This document shows positions 54,401 to 62,483 of a stretch of 64,000 bases of DNA, piece by piece. The translations under genes and the position numbers were made by a program. The stretch is from Pedobacter psychrotolerans (GTDB lineage Bacteria; Bacteroidota; Bacteroidia; Sphingobacteriales; Sphingobacteriaceae): assembly GCF_004340665.1 (NCBI RefSeq), contig NZ_SLWO01000006.1, positions 296,204 through 360,203 on the forward strand, in the 5' to 3' direction. Below the pieces are notes generated by a model. It was given only the letters and a program-made list of their open reading frames with translations. It was not told the origin of the DNA and made no database searches. Numbering within the stretch: the stretch's first letter is position 1; the number at the start of each line of letters is the position of its first letter.

Positions 54401-55734
54401 TCTAAATGGGTCTGAGATTTTTTATCTGAGGCAACAACAATAACACTTTCAATATCAGGATGTGATATTAACACTTCTTCTATTTCACCTAGCTCAATGC
54501 GGTATCCTCTGATCTTTACCTGACGATCTTTTCTATATAAGAATTCAAAATTTCCATCCTCGAGTTCCTTACAAAGATCCCCCGTCTTATAACATCTTAT
54601 TAGTTCACCATTATGTTCTACTTCCACAAATCTATCTTCATTTTCAATTTCATTTTGAAAATATCCTTTACTTAGTCCCGGACCAGCTATAAATAACTCT
54701 CCAACCTGATTTTTTTTGTTGTGAAGCAAACAAATACCATTTCCTAATGCTGCCCCAATAGGAACGGATCCCGTTTGACTAAAATATTTAGAAGATTTCT
54801 CTATTTTAAATGCGGTTGCCCCTATTGTAGTCTCCGTAGGCCCGTAATGGTTGTAAAGATTTTTACAAAAGTCCAGTTCAAGTACGTTTTCAACAGTCGA
54901 CCAGGATAGCTTTTCCCCACCAAGAACTAGATTATCGATTATTGGTTTGTAGTATCCGTTCGTATTCCAAATAAGAGAGATAAGATGAGAAGGAGTCATC
55001 TTTAAAAAATTAATTTGATCTTTTACCAAAATCTCATTGAAAATGGCCGGATCTGTAGCTTCTTCTTTATTGAATATCCTGAGCATTCCTCCCGATAATA
55101 ATGCCATTAATAAATTGGTCATACCTAAATCAGCCGCAAATGTGGTGACATGACCTGTATTAATAAAAGATGACGTATTTAACTTCTGAAACATTCCGTA
55201 CATGTAATGCAAAACTCCGTGCTGTGTAACTTGAACGGCTTTAGGTAGTCCTGTCGTTCCACTTGTTAACAAGATATAACATAAATCGGAAAATCCTGAA
55301 TGTTTACCAACAGGAAAATGATCTGGTACAACTCCGGAAGTAATAATATCACTAAAATCAATCCCGATTGGTTCAAGTTCTTTCGGTAATCTCAGATTAT
55401 ACTTATCAAGTATTATGTATTTTGCTTGAATAGTTTCAATTTTCCGTGCATTAACTGCTACGCCATCTTCATGATCAAGCATAACAGGGACACATCCCGA
55501 AAAAATAATTCCCCAAAAGCAAATTAAACTTTCTGTATTTTTCTTGCTAATACAAACAATTCTTTCCCCAGTTTGAGTATTTCTGTCCTTTAGGAATTTT
55601 GACACTTCCGAAGAATAATAATAAAGCTCTTTATAAGTGAAAGCTGACTTATAATCCTTTATTGCCACCCGATTTGAATATTGTTGAACAATATGTTCAA
55701 ACAACTCAATTATATTGTTATAAATGATTTGCAT
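51469..55734 (-). CDS. Terminal NRPS module: A-PCP-E-reductase
   Basis: The 1421-residue protein begins directly with an adenylation domain (about 1-500; LLTSGTTGLPKA at 155-166, NHYGPTETTIG at 295-305, YKTGD and an NGKID end). A carrier domain follows with phosphopantetheine Ser550 in GGDSL. Residues about 605-1010 form an epimerization-type domain (HHLVID at 725-730 followed by VISW, and IEFHGR with E854). The C-terminal reductase domain has GATGFLG (1050-1056) and a YEETK catalytic pair (Y1209, K1213). It has no own condensation domain; the upstream protein ends in one. It should release the peptide as an aldehyde or alcohol, likely with a D-residue last. Confidence 0.92.
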   Translation of the reverse strand: MQIIYNNIIELFEHIVQQYSNRVAIKDYKSAFTYKELYYYSSEVSKFLKDRNTQTGERIVCISKKNTESLICFWGIIFSGCVPVMLDHEDGVAVNARKIETIQAKYIILDKYNLRLPKELEPIGIDFSDIITSGVVPDHFPVGKHSGFSDLCYILLTSGTTGLPKAVQVTQHGVLHYMYGMFQKLNTSSFINTGHVTTFAADLGMTNLLMALLSGGMLRIFNKEEATDPAIFNEILVKDQINFLKMTPSHLISLIWNTNGYYKPIIDNLVLGGEKLSWSTVENVLELDFCKNLYNHYGPTETTIGATAFKIEKSSKYFSQTGSVPIGAALGNGICLLHNKKNQVGELFIAGPGLSKGYFQNEIENEDRFVEVEHNGELIRCYKTGDLCKELEDGNFEFLYRKDRQVKIRGYRIELGEIEEVLISHPDIESVIVVASDKKSQTHLDAYVKPKKGIELTSVNLKFWLINKLPDYKIPSAIFFYQEPPYNANGKIDINSLVKSFEQDRPPYHNDLLISSEESWLVHAENAWKSILNMLFISPDSNFFEIGGDSLMAIQVIGRLQRHGYKVHITDLSRNPVFSDFLAINSQKVINIEPQNDRSDDGLTMSQRLFLDQKRNSFNQYCQSVLLESERKIDIRKFALAINCIIKSHSQLTRVFSFENANTLDIAISNGFGTTVLDEYESTVLQIQRVAADLLRTISIENGRLFIAHLFIDSKGVEYILLLCHHLVIDVISWNIIIEELTEYYDKLVNNLSPVIFLENAVNSFYCKNPEKYFRDDLNPSIQELYRLPLLRDYKEKNCTVQTCSFIVLAELAEALNQIGETKDSANISGFLLNALSSALFEEFGLNKISIDIEFHGRPQIENLNDISRSVAWWSTTLPLNLNIEHIDPDYCSKLLNVKAEYANNINLAASEKIDRSWAVSDVRFNYLGHFPEKFENGSISLRPSTFNSGPNRDEYSQCEYHMFFTSRFIGPRLIVDVQYQTNLSANFNIETFLNKFHFFLKESLKNKVKTGTTSFPAYFNSNVPSIGQSLFNLVNVPGNRHKQNILLTGATGFLGIHILKELLASDQGFVYCIVRGESNYQAESRLKCVFEQYYGDLSSYDCNRIIVLSGNLIDAKFDLPSSKYEQLTDEIDVIIHAAADTNLLKNYDRLCRTNVLSTANIIEFARKRKLKAVHYVSTLAVSGYLPNGMHSQFSENDFNCNQLFMSSYEETKFDAEKLIREFFKGGGEGRIYRSGHIAAESASAQFQSNIQQNRVFQIINGIILLKKIPVTYRESVAFSYVDIVSKAIVDLCLNKINSPMKCLHLENPQNISFLKLVQMLNQMGYEIEIVDMVRFNEAVANFRGSQIEKEGVDVACLWINRSINYPRQIRYLQHSTIDTIAKSGLYFPLANFRWFSTMISKGINAGFFSDPLAKAKVVCS

Positions 55735-55775
55735 TATAAATTTAGGATTAAATAAATGATTGGTAAAAACTATAA

Positions 55776-56546
55776 TTAAGGATAGGATTGTCTAGTTGGA
55801 CGAATTGAAATATTGTCCATATGTACATTTCCGGGAAGGTCTATTAGAAATTCAATTACTTTGGCTACATCATCTCCGTCCAATACAGGTCCAACCTCTT
55901 CAGCATATTTGTCAAACCAGTTTTGATCATAACCTGCAGTCTTTTGAAAATTAGTTTTTACAAGCCCGGGTTCAATAAGGGTGACACGAATACCCTGGAC
56001 TGAGAGCTCCCGTCTTAACGCTTCAGTTAGACCATGTGCAGCAAATTTTGTGGCTCCATATACAGAATTAAACGGAGAAACATTTCTGCCGACTGTAGAA
56101 CCTATAACGATAATATCTGATGGAAAATTAACAAATTTTTTGCTTGATGCCTGCTTCAGCATTACCCTACTGATACTTTTTAGCTGGTAAAAGAGTGCAT
56201 TGATATTGGTATTTATCAAGTCATTCCATTGGTCTGAATCTGAAGATAATAATGTACCCGGCAGACCACGTCCAGCCGCTGCCAAAAAGACATTGGGAGG
56301 TTGCTGCCAGACATTTATACATTTAGCAATACAAGAATCTATCGTTTTTGGATCAGAGATATCTCCTGAAATCGTGTAACACATTTTCACATGCTCCTTG
56401 TCATTAATTCTATCTTCGACCCGATTTAACTCTTTTTCATTACGTCCTGTCAGGATCATTTTAATACCTTGTTTAGCTAGTCTGATAGCGGTAGCCTCTC
56501 CTATCCCTGAACTTGCACCAGTGATAATCGCAATGCGGTTTTCCAT
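55776..56546 (-). CDS. Short-chain dehydrogenase/reductase
   Basis: The 256-residue protein is a classical SDR: cofactor motif TGASSGIGEA near the N-terminus, an AAAGRG motif in place of NNAG, the catalytic Ser in IVIGSTVGR, and YGATK (Tyr-x-x-x-Lys). It stands between NRPS genes, 41 bases before the terminal module. It may reduce the peptide aldehyde or oxidise/reduce a side chain. The substrate is unknown. Confidence 0.9.
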   Translation of the reverse strand: MENRIAIITGASSGIGEATAIRLAKQGIKMILTGRNEKELNRVEDRINDKEHVKMCYTISGDISDPKTIDSCIAKCINVWQQPPNVFLAAAGRGLPGTLLSSDSDQWNDLINTNINALFYQLKSISRVMLKQASSKKFVNFPSDIIVIGSTVGRNVSPFNSVYGATKFAAHGLTEALRRELSVQGIRVTLIEPGLVKTNFQKTAGYDQNWFDKYAEEVGPVLDGDDVAKVIEFLIDLPGNVHMDNISIRPTRQSYP

Positions 56547-56617
56547 ATATTTTTTTGATTTGTAAGATTAATTTTTATGGGTAAAATATCGGTTTATATA
56601 AATCTAGATTATAATGT

Positions 56618-56824
56618 CTACATGGCAAAAATGGAACTTTCCCTGGGAACCATATAGATGTTATCTGGGAAATCTGAACCACTAAATGCTTTAACACTAG
56701 GTTTCATCGTGATGTGTTCATTAAATTGACAATGCGTTTCTAGTTTTAAATGATAGCTATTTAAATCAATGCAATTGTTGCCCATTCGTTCCGGTGAGCT
56801 GTCTGGCCGGAATTTCAACTTCAT
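56618..56824 (-). CDS. Small hypothetical protein in the peptide cluster
   Basis: A 68-codon frame lies between the SDR and the small membrane protein, 71 bases upstream of the SDR start. The product (starting MKLKFRPDSSPERMGNN) has two Cys and no recognisable domain. It does not resemble MbtH-like proteins. A modest A/T-rich upstream region could serve as ribosome-binding site. A chance frame is possible. Confidence 0.35.
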   Translation of the reverse strand: MKLKFRPDSSPERMGNNCIDLNSYHLKLETHCQFNEHITMKPSVKAFSGSDFPDNIYMVPRESSIFAM

Positions 56825-57101
56825 TAAAAAAATTTGATTAATATACTAGGAGGCATACAGTCGATTAATCCAATACGTAAGACCGGTTTCAGCTATGAAG
56901 TCCCTCCCATTTACCAAACGAATTATAGAATTGTCGATTAATGTCTTCCTATAATGACATTATATGAATCCGACGTTTATTCCTAATCCGTAATTGAAAA
57001 ACACTTAAGCGCTGAAGACTATTTCATTTGACTCCATTATTAAGATATTAACGAAATCAACATATAACATTTCATGATTAAGAGGGTTGTAAAAAATTTC
57101 A

Positions 57102-57500
57102 TTATAATTCGAACTTCTTATCATCGATTTCTATATTCCTAACATTTATGATCTTAGTTCCTGTATATAGAGCTAAGCCTACGAGTAGCCCTCCGATTAC
57201 CCCCGAGACTAAAACTACGATAACCGTTGAAGATGATAAGAAAAGACCTATTTTGGTTAAAACAATACCATTGCCATTTAAATGCAAGAAGTAATTAATA
57301 AAACTCCAAAGAAGAAACCCAGCAATAAATCCAATTTGAAAGCTATTAATCTGCCATTTAAAATAGCTTAATATAGCACCTAAAAACACTACCGGTACTA
57401 CGAAACTCCACCAAGGCATCGAGACGAGGAATTCAACGATAAAGACAATAGTGACGACTATCAATAAGGCAATAAGATTATGTTTGATATAATTTTTCAT
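57102..57500 (-). CDS. Small integral membrane protein
   Basis: The product of 132 residues has about four hydrophobic segments (LIALLIVVTIVFIVEFLV, then WWSFVVPVVFLGAILSYF, GFIAGFLLWSFINYFLHL and a C-terminal Gly/Val-rich helix). The start is placed at the ATG 57500, five bases after the acylase stop, instead of an in-frame start that overlaps it. It belongs to the cluster transcript. Role in self-protection or export is a guess. Confidence 0.75.
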   Translation of the reverse strand: MKNYIKHNLIALLIVVTIVFIVEFLVSMPWWSFVVPVVFLGAILSYFKWQINSFQIGFIAGFLLWSFINYFLHLNGNGIVLTKIGLFLSSSTVIVVLVSGVIGGLLVGLALYTGTKIINVRNIEIDDKKFEL

Positions 57501-57505
57501 GTAAT

Positions 57506-59926
57506 TTATTTTAATAACCAATGGCTAGTAGTATGCTGCGCGGCTTCTTTCATAGAAGTATAGAAATCTAACGGATAATACCCACCGTTATTCCAGTCCT
57601 TTACAAAGTCGGTATAATACTTACTACCAATATTCCCTGAACTTCCACCTGGCAGAATTCCAAAAGCCGTTGGTTTTTCACCGAGCTCCACAATCATTCT
57701 CCAGGAGGGCCCCCAAGATCCGGATTTTGCATTAATAGCATCCGGATGTCCATCAGAAGGCAAATTCATTAAACTCAATTCTTTAAAATTAGCCATATGC
57801 ATCAGGCTAATCTTATTTAAATTTCCCCATTTCACGTTATTGTTGACAAATAAGGCTTCATATGATGCCGAGGCCTTATTGAAAGCCAGAGTTGTTATAT
57901 CTGTAGCAGTTTCATTTTTAGGGGTTTCTAATATATCAAAGTAGTTACTCGAAGAATTATTTTTGATCATATCAAGCAAAACATAATTGGAAGGGATACC
58001 CAGAGGCCCGGGCTTGCCAAATTCATCCCAAGTGAGATTCTTAGTATTTGTCCACCATAGTTCAAATAATTTTGGATTAATATCATTAAGATCGTAATTG
58101 CCTTTCCAATTCCGTAACGAAAGAAGATGTTTTTTATAATTCTCCAAAACACCTCTCTGATTTAAAGCTGATAATAAAATAGGCAAAGCGTCTACCGCAA
58201 ATGAATTGATAGTACTTAGTTGAAGTGTTTTCATAGCCGTCAAATCAAATGAATTATTCCTTTGAAGTTCCTTATCTATTTGGTTGGCCCTAGTTTCTAT
58301 ATAATAACCATTATAATAGTAAGGGTAATTTACAGATGTAGGATGTTGATTGGCAGAAATAACGTAATTACTACTGGGGTTTTTTTTATGCGGCAGGCTA
58401 TCAGTTGGTATAAACCCCAAACTAATTTGAGAGCTTCTTGAACCATCCAAAATAAATCTTCCTACACCGTTAGTTTTAAGAGCCATTCTCCCTTGATGAT
58501 CGACTGATATTGTATTATCATTACAAGCAAATGTAAAATTCAATGTTGGAAAACAATAACTATTGATTGCATTCTTGTAGTCAGTGTAATTTTTGGCTCT
58601 ATTTAACTTGATAAAAGTAATAAAGGCATTAGACGGATTATTAAGTTCCCACTTCAGTGCGTAATTAAGCATTTCTGGTTGTGAACCAGAATAACTTTTA
58701 TCAATAACAATTGGTCCGTGTATTGAGCTATATATAGTATCCCTGAAAACCTCGTGATTTCTGCGTTTAATTTCCTCTACCCTATAATCTAAATTAATCC
58801 ATTTCCCATCATACTTATATTTTTTGAGATCCTTTGATAAATGTAGCTTATACCAGTCCTTTACATCATCGGCACCGTTGGTGATTCCCCACGCAACGTT
58901 CTCATTGAACCCAATAATAATGGAAGGAGTTCCCGGAATAGAGACTCCATAAACATTTATTTCCGGCGAGGTTAATTGCATTTGTAACCAAAAGCTGGGA
59001 AGTATAAATGCTAGGTGCGGATCAGAGGCCAATATCGGAGAACCTGATTTTGTTTTTTTGCCAGATACAGCCCAGCTATTACTCCCCAAGGATGGGTTAT
59101 AATCACTTTTAGATGTTTTACCTGCTATTGAAATAAAAGAGTAATTTAAATAATCTGGTATACCTACACCTTGTGTTTTACGTTGTTGGGGAAGAAAATC
59201 TTCTGCAACCGGGGTAATATTTCCTATAAAATCTGGAAAAAGCTTATTGAATTTTTCCTCCCCAAGAACCAACATCATCTTTGACATCAAATAATCTTCA
59301 TCATAACCAGTTAAATTATCGCCAAGCGATTCTTGTACAAGTACAGTTTTTAAATTTGACCATGGTTCTGGTTTATAATCAAGCAGTTTATATTCAAATG
59401 GCATAGTTTTATCATTAAGACGTGCTATATATGCATTTACACCTCTAGTATATGCAGTTAAAACTTTATAAGTTTCAGGTTCCTTTTCGATAAGTCTCAA
59501 GGTATTCTTTGCTGCGGACAAAAGACCTATTCTTCGTTTATTGCGATCGAAATCCAATAAATCGGATTTATCAAAAATTTCAGATAGACGACCAGCATTT
59601 ATGTAGCTGTAGAAATCCATCTGCCACAATCTAAGGCTGGCAGTAACATATCCTTGTGCATAAAACAGATCATTGGAGTTTTTCGCGAATATGTGAGGTA
59701 TTTTATGTTTGTCAAAAAATACACTTACTGAATCTGTGGTTCCTGATTTATCAATCACCATCATGGGATTATCAAGATCATTATCATTATCATTTTGAAT
59801 AACCCCTGTAAAAGGGTTCAAGAGTTTTCCTAATGGAGGAATGCTAAACATTTGATTTGATAGTGCAAAAATCATCAGAATTAATACCAATAGCGGAAAT
59901 ATAAATTCCGTTCGTAATTTATTCAT
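57506..59926 (-). CDS. Penicillin-acylase-family Ntn hydrolase
   Basis: The 806-residue preproenzyme belongs to the N-terminal nucleophile amidase family that removes acyl groups from amides. A hydrophobic N-terminal segment (about 8-30) directs it to the periplasm or membrane. The alpha chain leads to the autoprocessing site GSNSWAVSG at 281-289, with Ser282 the probable nucleophile of the beta chain. SDPHLAF and GFNENVAWGITNG follow, as in this family. Beside a PvdE-like exporter and NRPS genes it recalls PvdQ, which deacylates an exported peptide precursor. This analogy is inference. Confidence 0.9.
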   Translation of the reverse strand: MNKLRTEFIFPLLVLILMIFALSNQMFSIPPLGKLLNPFTGVIQNDNDNDLDNPMMVIDKSGTTDSVSVFFDKHKIPHIFAKNSNDLFYAQGYVTASLRLWQMDFYSYINAGRLSEIFDKSDLLDFDRNKRRIGLLSAAKNTLRLIEKEPETYKVLTAYTRGVNAYIARLNDKTMPFEYKLLDYKPEPWSNLKTVLVQESLGDNLTGYDEDYLMSKMMLVLGEEKFNKLFPDFIGNITPVAEDFLPQQRKTQGVGIPDYLNYSFISIAGKTSKSDYNPSLGSNSWAVSGKKTKSGSPILASDPHLAFILPSFWLQMQLTSPEINVYGVSIPGTPSIIIGFNENVAWGITNGADDVKDWYKLHLSKDLKKYKYDGKWINLDYRVEEIKRRNHEVFRDTIYSSIHGPIVIDKSYSGSQPEMLNYALKWELNNPSNAFITFIKLNRAKNYTDYKNAINSYCFPTLNFTFACNDNTISVDHQGRMALKTNGVGRFILDGSRSSQISLGFIPTDSLPHKKNPSSNYVISANQHPTSVNYPYYYNGYYIETRANQIDKELQRNNSFDLTAMKTLQLSTINSFAVDALPILLSALNQRGVLENYKKHLLSLRNWKGNYDLNDINPKLFELWWTNTKNLTWDEFGKPGPLGIPSNYVLLDMIKNNSSSNYFDILETPKNETATDITTLAFNKASASYEALFVNNNVKWGNLNKISLMHMANFKELSLMNLPSDGHPDAINAKSGSWGPSWRMIVELGEKPTAFGILPGGSSGNIGSKYYTDFVKDWNNGGYYPLDFYTSMKEAAQHTTSHWLLK

Positions 59927-60070
59927 AGTGTGTAATTAAAAATTTAGAATGATTAATAGTTTTACAAACCAAGCATCCGGATTGATTATATTATAATTAG
60001 TTCAAGAAATAGAGTATTTCAGATCATCTACTGGCGATGTTACAGAATCCGTAAATAGCTATAGTTATAT

Positions 60071-60763
60071 CTACTTAGTACTAATTAAATTACTTCTTAT
60101 AAAATTGATAATAGCATTTGCGTGGTTCTGGATAAAAAAATGATCACCTTCCATTATCTTATACAGAAATTCAGAACTTGTGAAATTTTTCCAATTTTCA
60201 ATTCTATCAGCATAAGGTTCCTGGGATCCCATTATTGCGTAAATCGGCGTTTTAATAGTTTGAAATCGTGCTGCTGAAGTCTTTTCAGATAGTTCAAAAT
60301 CAGCACGAAGAATTGGCTCAAAAAAAGAAAACAACTCTTCATTTTCCAAAAACTCAACGGAAACTCCACCGATTTTTTTTAATTCCTGTATAAATTCGTC
60401 TTTATTTAGCAGATATCTTTTCACATCAGTTCCTATATCTGGGCCGGCATTACCACTTACATATAGACCTAATGGATACTTATTGGCGTTTTCCAGCATT
60501 TTCACAATACGCAAGGACAATTTGGCCCCCATACTATGGCCGAATATTATAAAATCCTGAGAGTTTAGATTCTCTAAGATTTGATTATAAAGATCTGTTG
60601 CTGCCAAATCAAAGTCAAACAAAAGCTTTTCTCCGGACCTCCTCCCTCTTCCCGGTAATTCAATGGCTTTAACATTAAAATCATGTAAAAAAGGCATCAT
60701 AAACTGGTAGGAATACTGATTGCCTCCTGCAAAATGCAGTAGAAAAATTTGTTTTTTTTCCAT
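60071..60763 (-). CDS. Type II thioesterase (GrsT-like)
   Basis: The 230-residue alpha/beta hydrolase matches external thioesterases that clear misprimed carrier proteins in NRPS lines. It has LLHFAGGNQYSY near the start, PGRGRRSGE, the nucleophile Ser77 in FGHSMGAK, and the catalytic His in EGDHFFI. It starts five bases after the ABC exporter stop, so it is in the same transcript. It is not fused to a module, consistent with editing rather than release. Confidence 0.92.
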   Translation of the reverse strand: MEKKQIFLLHFAGGNQYSYQFMMPFLHDFNVKAIELPGRGRRSGEKLLFDFDLAATDLYNQILENLNSQDFIIFGHSMGAKLSLRIVKMLENANKYPLGLYVSGNAGPDIGTDVKRYLLNKDEFIQELKKIGGVSVEFLENEELFSFFEPILRADFELSEKTSAARFQTIKTPIYAIMGSQEPYADRIENWKNFTSSEFLYKIMEGDHFFIQNHANAIINFIRSNLISTK

Positions 60764-60768
60764 TTCAT

Positions 60769-62412
60769 TTAAAATTTTTGGAGAAGTGCTAAATTCTCAA
60801 TGATTAAACATCCTTCTTCCATTTTATACAATTTATCTGCACAATGGTAATACATATCGTCATGAGTAATTGCTATGATTGACAAACCATTTAGTTTTAG
60901 TATAGGAATAATTTCGAGATAAAATTTCTTTCTGAAAAATGGATCCTGATCAGCAGCCCATTCGTCAATAATTAATATGGGCTTTTCCTCCATCAATACA
61001 GAAATAAGAGCTAAACGTTTTCTTTGCCCAGTAGACAGCTCCGTGGTAGACAAACAGTTGTTTTCAATACTTACTTTTCCATCCAGTTCAAATAGTTTAA
61101 TATAAAAATCCCACTTTTCTAGATCTAAATATTCAATCGCGTAAAGTTCATTAAATAGATAAAAATCGCTGAACACCACAGAAAAGAGGCTCCTGTATGC
61201 AGGATAATCCTCTTTACTAATTGAGGTTCCATTTAACTGAATATCTCCTTCTGAAGAAATCAACAAACCCAATATTGAATGTATAAAGGTTGTTTTCCCA
61301 CTCCCATTTCCCCCAAATATGAAAGTAATCTCGCCTTTGTGAAAATCGAAGTCTATTGGACCTATACTGAAAGGTTGACTATTATTTTCATAATGATACC
61401 TTAAATTCCTTACAGTTATATTTGAAAAGTCAGGTCTAACAATTTTTTGTAGTGCTTCTGAATCCGTTAAATTTTGCAGTTCCAGTTGAAGATTAATCAA
61501 ATGATCTGCAGCTATCCTTGCGCGTGCAAGACTTGGCAACAATAACATAATTGTTTCAACTGATGATAATAAATACAGTAATGTGAAAGTAAAGCTTACG
61601 ATATCATTGGAAGGCAAGTTTAATTGGATGCCAAAAAACATCAAAATCGAAGATATTAACAAATAAAACAGTATTTGTCCGGTTATCTGATTACTAAGAA
61701 AACCTGTAAATGCTGTAACGTTTACCTGATATGACCCTTTTGCAATTTTCTTTATTTTCTTTTCATATATTGATTTGCCGATTTTTGGTTCCATATAAAT
61801 TTCCTTAAAACCATTTAAAATTGAATTAACATTTTCTAGGAAATCGTTCTCATATTGCCTGTATTTTTCAAAGTTTTTATTATTTCTATTTGAACGAAGA
61901 TGAAATACCGAGGCACCGATAGCAGCAACTATAATTGTTAATAGGAATAACACAAAAGAAATTGATGCGAGATATACTAAACATGATATCCCCAATATTA
62001 AAGATGTTATAAAACTGATAATATTAACAGAAGCTTCTGTCAGCAACCCAACATCATTAACGATTGCGGTATGTACATCAACCTTCTTACTCGCCAGCTG
62101 CGAAAACTTAGCTTTAAGCAACGAATCTATAATTTGGATCCTCAAACTCCATGACAAATTTTGAGAATGTTTTATTATTCCTAATGAAAGTGTTTTCCTG
62201 GTCCATATGAACAGAATTATTATTAACGAAAAAATTATAATATACTCCTTGTTAATACTATTAAAATTTCCAGCTATCATTAGTCCGATTACGCGTGTAA
62301 CCATATTAATGAATAGAAAGCTGAACAAACCAGACAGTATTCCAAGTATTATGTATTTTACTAGTCCAATTTTTCCGATCCTTGGTAGAAGCAGGCTTAG
62401 GATTTTTTTCAT
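60769..62412 (-). CDS. Cyclic-peptide-type ABC exporter (PvdE/SyrD family)
   Basis: The 547-residue half-transporter has six predicted membrane helices (about 15-300) and a C-terminal ATPase: Walker A GGNGSGKT at 367-374, signature LSTGQRKR, Walker B PILIIDEWAADQDP, and the H-loop THDD. The STGQ signature with the RKRLAL sequence and the DEWAADQDP motif is characteristic of the PvdE/SyrD group, which exports NRPS products or their acylated precursors to the periplasm. It lies between the upstream NRPS and the thioesterase. Confidence 0.92.
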   Translation of the reverse strand: MKKILSLLLPRIGKIGLVKYIILGILSGLFSFLFINMVTRVIGLMIAGNFNSINKEYIIIFSLIIILFIWTRKTLSLGIIKHSQNLSWSLRIQIIDSLLKAKFSQLASKKVDVHTAIVNDVGLLTEASVNIISFITSLILGISCLVYLASISFVLFLLTIIVAAIGASVFHLRSNRNNKNFEKYRQYENDFLENVNSILNGFKEIYMEPKIGKSIYEKKIKKIAKGSYQVNVTAFTGFLSNQITGQILFYLLISSILMFFGIQLNLPSNDIVSFTFTLLYLLSSVETIMLLLPSLARARIAADHLINLQLELQNLTDSEALQKIVRPDFSNITVRNLRYHYENNSQPFSIGPIDFDFHKGEITFIFGGNGSGKTTFIHSILGLLISSEGDIQLNGTSISKEDYPAYRSLFSVVFSDFYLFNELYAIEYLDLEKWDFYIKLFELDGKVSIENNCLSTTELSTGQRKRLALISVLMEEKPILIIDEWAADQDPFFRKKFYLEIIPILKLNGLSIIAITHDDMYYHCADKLYKMEEGCLIIENLALLQKF

Positions 62413-62483
62413 TTTATTTACATTAATATTACTTATTAAAATAATGGGCAGGTTAATTCAATATAGGAAATCGCTATTTATCG

